Shown here piece after piece: positions 60,901 through 64,000 of a stretch of DNA of 64,000 bases. The first letter of the stretch is position 1, and each line of letters starts with the position of its first letter. The notes under the pieces were generated by a model. It worked only from the letters and a program-made list of their open reading frames with translations. It had not been told where the DNA came from and did no database searches. The translations under genes and the position numbers were made by a program. This DNA comes from Bradyrhizobium monzae (lineage in GTDB: Bacteria > Pseudomonadota > Alphaproteobacteria > Rhizobiales > Xanthobacteraceae): NCBI RefSeq assembly GCF_021458635.1, contig NZ_JAIRDQ010000002.1, forward strand, positions 1-64,000. The letters run 5' to 3'.

Positions 60901-63900
60901 GTCACCGGGCTGCCGGCCTGCGCCGGATGATCCAGCGTCGCCGTGTAGGTGATGCTGGTCCCCGCCTCGGTGATGCTCGGCGTCGCCGTCAGGCTCACCG
61001 TCGTGTCGTTGATCGTGTCGGTGATCTGCGTCACCGCCGCCGTGCCGTCGACGACCAGGTGCTCGAAGTTGCCTCCGCTCGCCGTGGTGATCGTCGCGCT
61101 CACCGAGGTCGGATCGATGTAGACGTCCTCGTTCGGCACCACCGCGTGCACCACGAAGCCGCTGCTGGCGCCGCCCGCGATCGTGATGACCTCTCCGTTC
61201 GACAGGTTCACCGTCACCGGGCTGCCGGCCTGCGCCGGATGATCCAGCGTCGCCGTGTAGGTGATGCTGGTCCCCGCCTCGGTGATGCTCGGCGTCGCCG
61301 TCAGGCTCACCGTCGTGTCGTTGATCGTGTCGGTGATCTGCGTCACCGCCGCCGTGCCGTCGACGACCAGGTGCTCGAAGTTGCCTCCGCTCGCCGTGGT
61401 GATCGTCGCGCTCACCGAGGTCGGATCGATGTAGACGTCCTCGTTCGGCACCACCGCGTGCACCACGAAGCCGCTGCTGGCGCCGCCCGCGATCGTGATG
61501 ACCTCTCCGTTCGACAGGTTCACCGTCACCGGGCTGCCGGCCTGCGCCGGATGATCCAGCGTCGCCGTGTAGGTGATGCTGGTCCCCGCCTCGGTGATGC
61601 TCGGCGTCGCCGTCAGGCTCACCGTCGTCGGATCAACGGTATCGGTAACTGTAACCGTGGCGCTGCCAAAGGTCGTGATGTTGACCGCCTCGAAGTTGCC
61701 GCCCGAGGTGCTGGCAATCGAGACCGGAGTCGTCCCGCCATCCAGATACACATCGTCGCCCTGTGCCGGCTGCGGCGCAGACATCGCTGTGAGCTGGCCA
61801 GGGGCAAACGTGATATCCACCCCATTGTCCAACTTCACTGTGAACGGCGTAAGCGACGCATAATCCATGTGCGCCGTATAGACAAACGTCTGGTTCTCCA
61901 GGACCACGACATCGTCCAGGGTTACGAAGTTCGTGGTGATCGTGTCGTTGACATGCGCTGTCGCCGCAGCCGTTCCGACCACCAGGCTCTCGAAGTTGCC
62001 CCCGGCCGCATTGGTGATGTTCGCCGTCAACTGGCTGGCGTCCAGGTAGGGATCCTCGCCATTGCCCGACGCGATCGTCAGCGTTCCAGTGGTGTTGCCA
62101 TCGGTGACCGTGATCACGCCCTGGTCGGTCGTGATCACCGTATTGCCGTGCGAGGCATTGGTGAGCGTCGCAGTGAACACGTAGTTCGCGATCCCGCCCT
62201 CCAGCACCGTCGAGGCGCTCAGGTTCACCGTGGTCGGATCGATCGTGTCGTTGACCGTCACCGTTGCCGTGTCGGTCGTGTTCAGCGCTTCATAATTGCC
62301 GCCGGTCGCGTCGGTGACCGAAACGCTGTAGCTCTCGTGATCGACATAGGGATCGTCGCCCTGCACCGGGAACGGCGTCGAGACACCCGTGGTCTGACCG
62401 GCAAGGATCGTGATCGTCGCGCCGTTGCTCAGAGTCAGCACGAGGTCGCTGCCCTGCGGCGCATGATCCACGCTGGCCGAGATCGTCGCCGTGCCGACGC
62501 CCTCGTTCACCGTTACGTCGTTCAACGTCACCGCGGTCGGATCGCTGTCGTCGGCGACCACGAAAGATACCGTCGATGTCGAGGTATCGCCGTCGCCATC
62601 TGTCACGGTGTACGTGAAGTTCGCTGGCCCGCCGGTATTGTAGACGTCATCGGCCTGAGCAACGAACTTGTAGGCACCCTCGGCGGTGACCTGAAGGCTG
62701 CCATGGGTGACCGAGACGGCCTGAGAATACCCGTCCGGCCCGAACGACAGGGTCACGCCGTTGATTTGCGTGACGGTCGCGCCATCGGCGCCCGGATCGA
62801 AATCGAGCTGACCAATGACCGGAGCAGACCCTTCGAGGACGTCCTGCGACGCCTCCGCGACAGCATGCGGACCATCGTCCTGGAAATTGATGTGAAGCCC
62901 GGCCGGCGAAACCGCATGGGCGGTGTCGCCGTCACCGTCGGTCGCGGTGGCCGAGATGTACACGAGGCCGTTCGTGATCGAGACCTCGTCGTCATAGGCA
63001 GCAGGCGTCGAGCCATCAACATTGTGCGCGATCGCCGCGAACTGTGCGACCCACAGATGCCCGTCGGTGTCGACATAGAGCGCGAACACCTTCTCGCCGG
63101 TCTGGAAGTTGTTGCTGTCGACGCCCCAGACGATGTTCGGGTTGGTGGAATCCGTGAACAGGAAGATGTCGTGGTTCCCGACCGTCGCGTTCAGCCCGGA
63201 ATCCTGGCCGGTGAACCCACCACCGGCGGAGTTCGTCAGTTGATAGGTCACACCTCCGGCCGGGCCGGGTCCATCCGTGCCGAAATCGGGCGTCGTGAAC
63301 AGACTGGTCGCGGCACCGCTCGATTCGGCGTAACCGAGAACCGTGACGATCGGGGCGCCGGCAATCGCGGCCATCAGCACGCTCGGGGCCGTCACGGGAT
63401 CGACGTCGTTCTCCGGGTTCGGGCCGGACTGCGGCGCAAATCCCGCGCTCTCGTCATGCGTGACGCTGAGCGTGGCCGGAGCGCAAACGACCGACGAAAT
63501 GCCGCTGACCGAGAACGGATGACCGACATTGAGCTCCTGCGGATCAGCCGGGTCGGTTGGAAGAGTCGGCGCACCGTTCGGAGTGCTCGAGAAGGCGACA
63601 TTGTCGTAGTTGGAAATGACGAGACGATTGAAGTCGTCCGTCGTATTGACCGTGACGGTCGCCCCTTCGTTCAGACCGACGATGACGACGCCGACCAGTG
63701 TATTGCCGTCATACACCGGAATTTTGGTGTAGCTGGCATCCCCGGTGACGGTGACGTCGTTCAGCGTGATCGGCAGCGGATTGCCGTCATCGGTGAAGTC
63801 GCTGTTGTCGTTGGCGTTGAAGACCTGGACGAAAACCGTCGCCGTGTTGCTCGCACTGCCCTGGATCTGTTGGACGGTGAACGAAGCCGCATCCACCTCG

Positions 63901-64000
63901 TAATGACCATTATAGGCGAAGGTATTGGCCGGGAACGTGAGATTGTTGACGAAGTCGAGCCGCAGAATCTCCGCAGGCTGGTCGTTGCCTCCGTGGACCT
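57933..64000 (-). CDS. Giant RTX adhesin (LapA/biofilm-associated type), 5' end outside window
   Basis: At least 2,021 residues are visible and the frame stays open to the window edge, so the N-terminal retention domain with the LapG site is not seen. Order from the window edge: T1SS-143/VCBS-type segment (GGNDQPAEILRLDFVNN), a DUF5801 domain (about 62,880-63,480), a VCBS-like segment, an array of about seven Ig-like repeats ending DTI-x-TTVSL (about 60,400-62,545), further DUF5801-like sequence, RTX nonapeptides (GGNDTLNGGGGDD, GGAGADTLNGG; about 58,240-58,890) and a C-terminal secretion signal. Calcium-binding, surface-anchored adhesin exported by the facing T1SS. Confidence 0.93.
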   Translation of the reverse strand, partial: VHGGNDQPAEILRLDFVNNLTFPANTFAYNGHYEVDAASFTVQQIQGSASNTATVFVQVFNANDNSDFTDDGNPLPITLNDVTVTGDASYTKIPVYDGNTLVGVVIVGLNEGATVTVNTTDDFNRLVISNYDNVAFSSTPNGAPTLPTDPADPQELNVGHPFSVSGISSVVCAPATLSVTHDESAGFAPQSGPNPENDVDPVTAPSVLMAAIAGAPIVTVLGYAESSGAATSLFTTPDFGTDGPGPAGGVTYQLTNSAGGGFTGQDSGLNATVGNHDIFLFTDSTNPNIVWGVDSNNFQTGEKVFALYVDTDGHLWVAQFAAIAHNVDGSTPAAYDDEVSITNGLVYISATATDGDGDTAHAVSPAGLHINFQDDGPHAVAEASQDVLEGSAPVIGQLDFDPGADGATVTQINGVTLSFGPDGYSQAVSVTHGSLQVTAEGAYKFVAQADDVYNTGGPANFTYTVTDGDGDTSTSTVSFVVADDSDPTAVTLNDVTVNEGVGTATISASVDHAPQGSDLVLTLSNGATITILAGQTTGVSTPFPVQGDDPYVDHESYSVSVTDATGGNYEALNTTDTATVTVNDTIDPTTVNLSASTVLEGGIANYVFTATLTNASHGNTVITTDQGVITVTDGNTTGTLTIASGNGEDPYLDASQLTANITNAAGGNFESLVVGTAAATAHVNDTITTNFVTLDDVVVLENQTFVYTAHMDYASLTPFTVKLDNGVDITFAPGQLTAMSAPQPAQGDDVYLDGGTTPVSIASTSGGNFEAVNITTFGSATVTVTDTVDPTTVSLTATPSITEAGTSITYTATLDHPAQAGSPVTVNLSNGEVITIAGGASSGFVVHAVVPNEDVYIDPTSVSATITTASGGNFEHLVVDGTAAVTQITDTINDTTVSLTATPSITEAGTSITYTATLDHPAQAGSPVTVNLSNGEVITIAGGASSGFVVHAVVPNEDVYIDPTSVSATITTASGGNFEHLVVDGTAAVTQITDTINDTTVSLTATPSITEAGTSITYTATLDHPAQAGSPVTVNLSNGEVITIAGGASSGFVVHAVVPNEDVYIDPTSVSATITTASGGNFEHLVVDGTAAVTQITDTINPVTATLTTSTTGVSESGGSIIYTVTLTSGLTPFTPKTDLVLTLANGEQVTILAGQPSGSVTTSYSDAQITNQASIDNSVTGVFSGGTEFEHLLTAGTTTVPVAYNPVGNTLAAVVDDEGLAAGIVGGTSDDTTTNAANFVGTLTGSGGNGALTFGFANLNGGTGTVGLENVGYGWSGNILTATITSGARAGLVLFTIDVTPSTGAYTLSLNLPVKHAAGSNENDASLALQYRVTDSANNNGSGTINVTFDDDAPNNFVAQSMVIENGANSIGSGALNFYQNIGADGGSVVFTGTNNSLLQTTSAVTVKSGGLDVHLFGFGTGTLTGKIGADALGNGGTTVFTVTLSPSTTDHNQDVYTVQFFRALDDGSGGSITPTNFTSTSSAAFKLVDDTTATNHDILVSASGGTGRVNGSNGGSVTSLGVGGGVDIGSGETLRFDFATGVTLDGNSGNNNVTSASLVHYGVQGFTATIKNGGSTSAVRIVAFDADSDLVLTGDAGDVADQITAVYLNGVLVPLASLTAAGAGYIINATNNDQISVFTTDGYSRVEVSYSSGQDFSVANVGYLTLDAGSSLPLSFHVTATDGDGDQSTGSIAITTNPVTSTINGTASDDLLIGGNSGETVNGLAGNDTIVGGIGADILDGGTHTVGGGDTVSYQNSSAGVTVDLTLVGVAQTSGGDASGDKLSNFENVIGSNFADTITGDANANVLIGLGGNDTLNGGGGDDILIGGAGADTLNGGTHGSGGDTASYLGSSVGITVNLTLGGAQTSAGDASGDILINIENLTGSDFSDILIGDNNANTLTGGAGADHLTGGGGADRFHYNSPAEGIDRLTDFNILEGDVIEISASAFGGGLIAGGDATGKFSSSADNTFGASDRFHLNTATHTLLYDADGSGGASAAIALAVLENGATIDAAHIKLVA
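58240..58890 (-). repeat. RTX calcium-binding repeat region within the adhesin
   Basis: Coding region with two to three blocks of GGxGxDxLx nonapeptides (AGNDTIVGGIGADILDGG; GGNDTLNGGGGDDILIGGAGADTLNGG; TGGAGADHLTGGGGADRF), each separated by a spacer containing YQNSSAGVTVDLTL- or YLGSSVGITVNLTL-like strands. The blocks fold on binding calcium outside the cell, which drives export through the T1SS. Confidence 0.85.
60709..61628 (-). repeat. Three tandem 312-bp DNA repeats in the adhesin
   Basis: Copies start at 60709, 61021 and 61333 (gtgatctgcg...). I compared copies 1 and 2 base by base and found no difference; copy 3 matches by eye until about 61628. Each encodes a 104-residue Ig-like unit (VSLTATPSITEAGTSITYTA ... 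TAAVTQITDTIND). The flanking Ig units have the same fold but clearly different sequence, so the triplication is recent. Confidence 0.92.

Noticed and set aside
60709..61628. Tandem repeats considered as a CRISPR array
   Set aside because: Unit is 312 bp, has no unique spacers, and encodes an in-frame Ig-like domain of the adhesin.
1..64000. tRNA, rRNA, phage integrase or insertion-sequence transposase genes
   Set aside because: Read through for cloverleaf ends, rRNA-like blocks and DDE/integrase motifs and found none that could be supported.

Overview
The window is 64 kb of a high-GC alphaproteobacterial chromosome that looks like Bradyrhizobium or a close relative. The reasons are the RadA/CvpA/PurF and Der neighbourhoods, abundant branched-chain amino-acid uptake genes, many one- and two-gene LysR/TetR/MarR/PadR units, and several families of palindromic intergenic repeats typical of that genus (about 2.1, 6.9, 10.4, 38.5-39.2 and 46.7 kb). 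I see no rRNA, tRNA, CRISPR array, prophage or intact insertion sequence.

Layout. 0-2.1 kb: the end of a polar amino-acid ABC transporter and an RpiB-type sugar-phosphate isomerase. 2.3-9 kb: housekeeping genes radA, cvpA and purF with a TauE-type exporter, a short-chain dehydrogenase and a beta-propeller protein. 9.2-10.4 kb: an orphan LivK-like binding protein. 10.5-19.3 kb, minus strand: a drug exporter overlapping der, a Pro/Gln-rich lipoprotein, a YfgM-like TPR protein, an acyl-CoA ligase, an NnrU protein and prfC. 19.4 kb: a guanidinium exporter gene (sugE/gdx) behind a clear guanidine-II riboswitch. 19.8-26.2 kb: a phosphate transporter pair (PiT + DUF47) and a complete livG-livF-livK-livH-livM operon whose binding protein is a close paralogue of the orphan. 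26.6-36.6 kb: small regulatory and metabolic units, including a DUF2892-ECF sigma-AhpD-like operon and a ClC channel-Lin0512-GNAT operon with a large palindrome inside its promoter. 36.7-50.6 kb: an acetolactate-synthase-like enzyme, a repeat-rich scar containing a truncated methyltransferase next to a His-rich PadR regulator, a MarR-GNAT fusion whose predicted promoter implies a leaderless mRNA, a TetR regulator with two matching operators, a peptide-deformylase homologue lacking two metal ligands, and a VapBC-type toxin-antitoxin pair.

51.2-64 kb is the most coherent system: TolC-like outer-membrane protein, LapB-like ABC exporter, HlyD/LapC-like adaptor and a LapG-type cysteine protease run rightwards and converge on a giant RTX adhesin gene that runs leftwards and leaves the window. 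The adhesin contains three apparently identical 312-bp tandem repeats. This is a Lap-type adhesin secretion and release module. The c-di-GMP receptor LapD that would normally control the protease is not in the window.

Limits: names are by sequence recognition only. Starts were chosen from codon position, Shine-Dalgarno spacing and domain boundaries. Promoter and operator calls are by eye.
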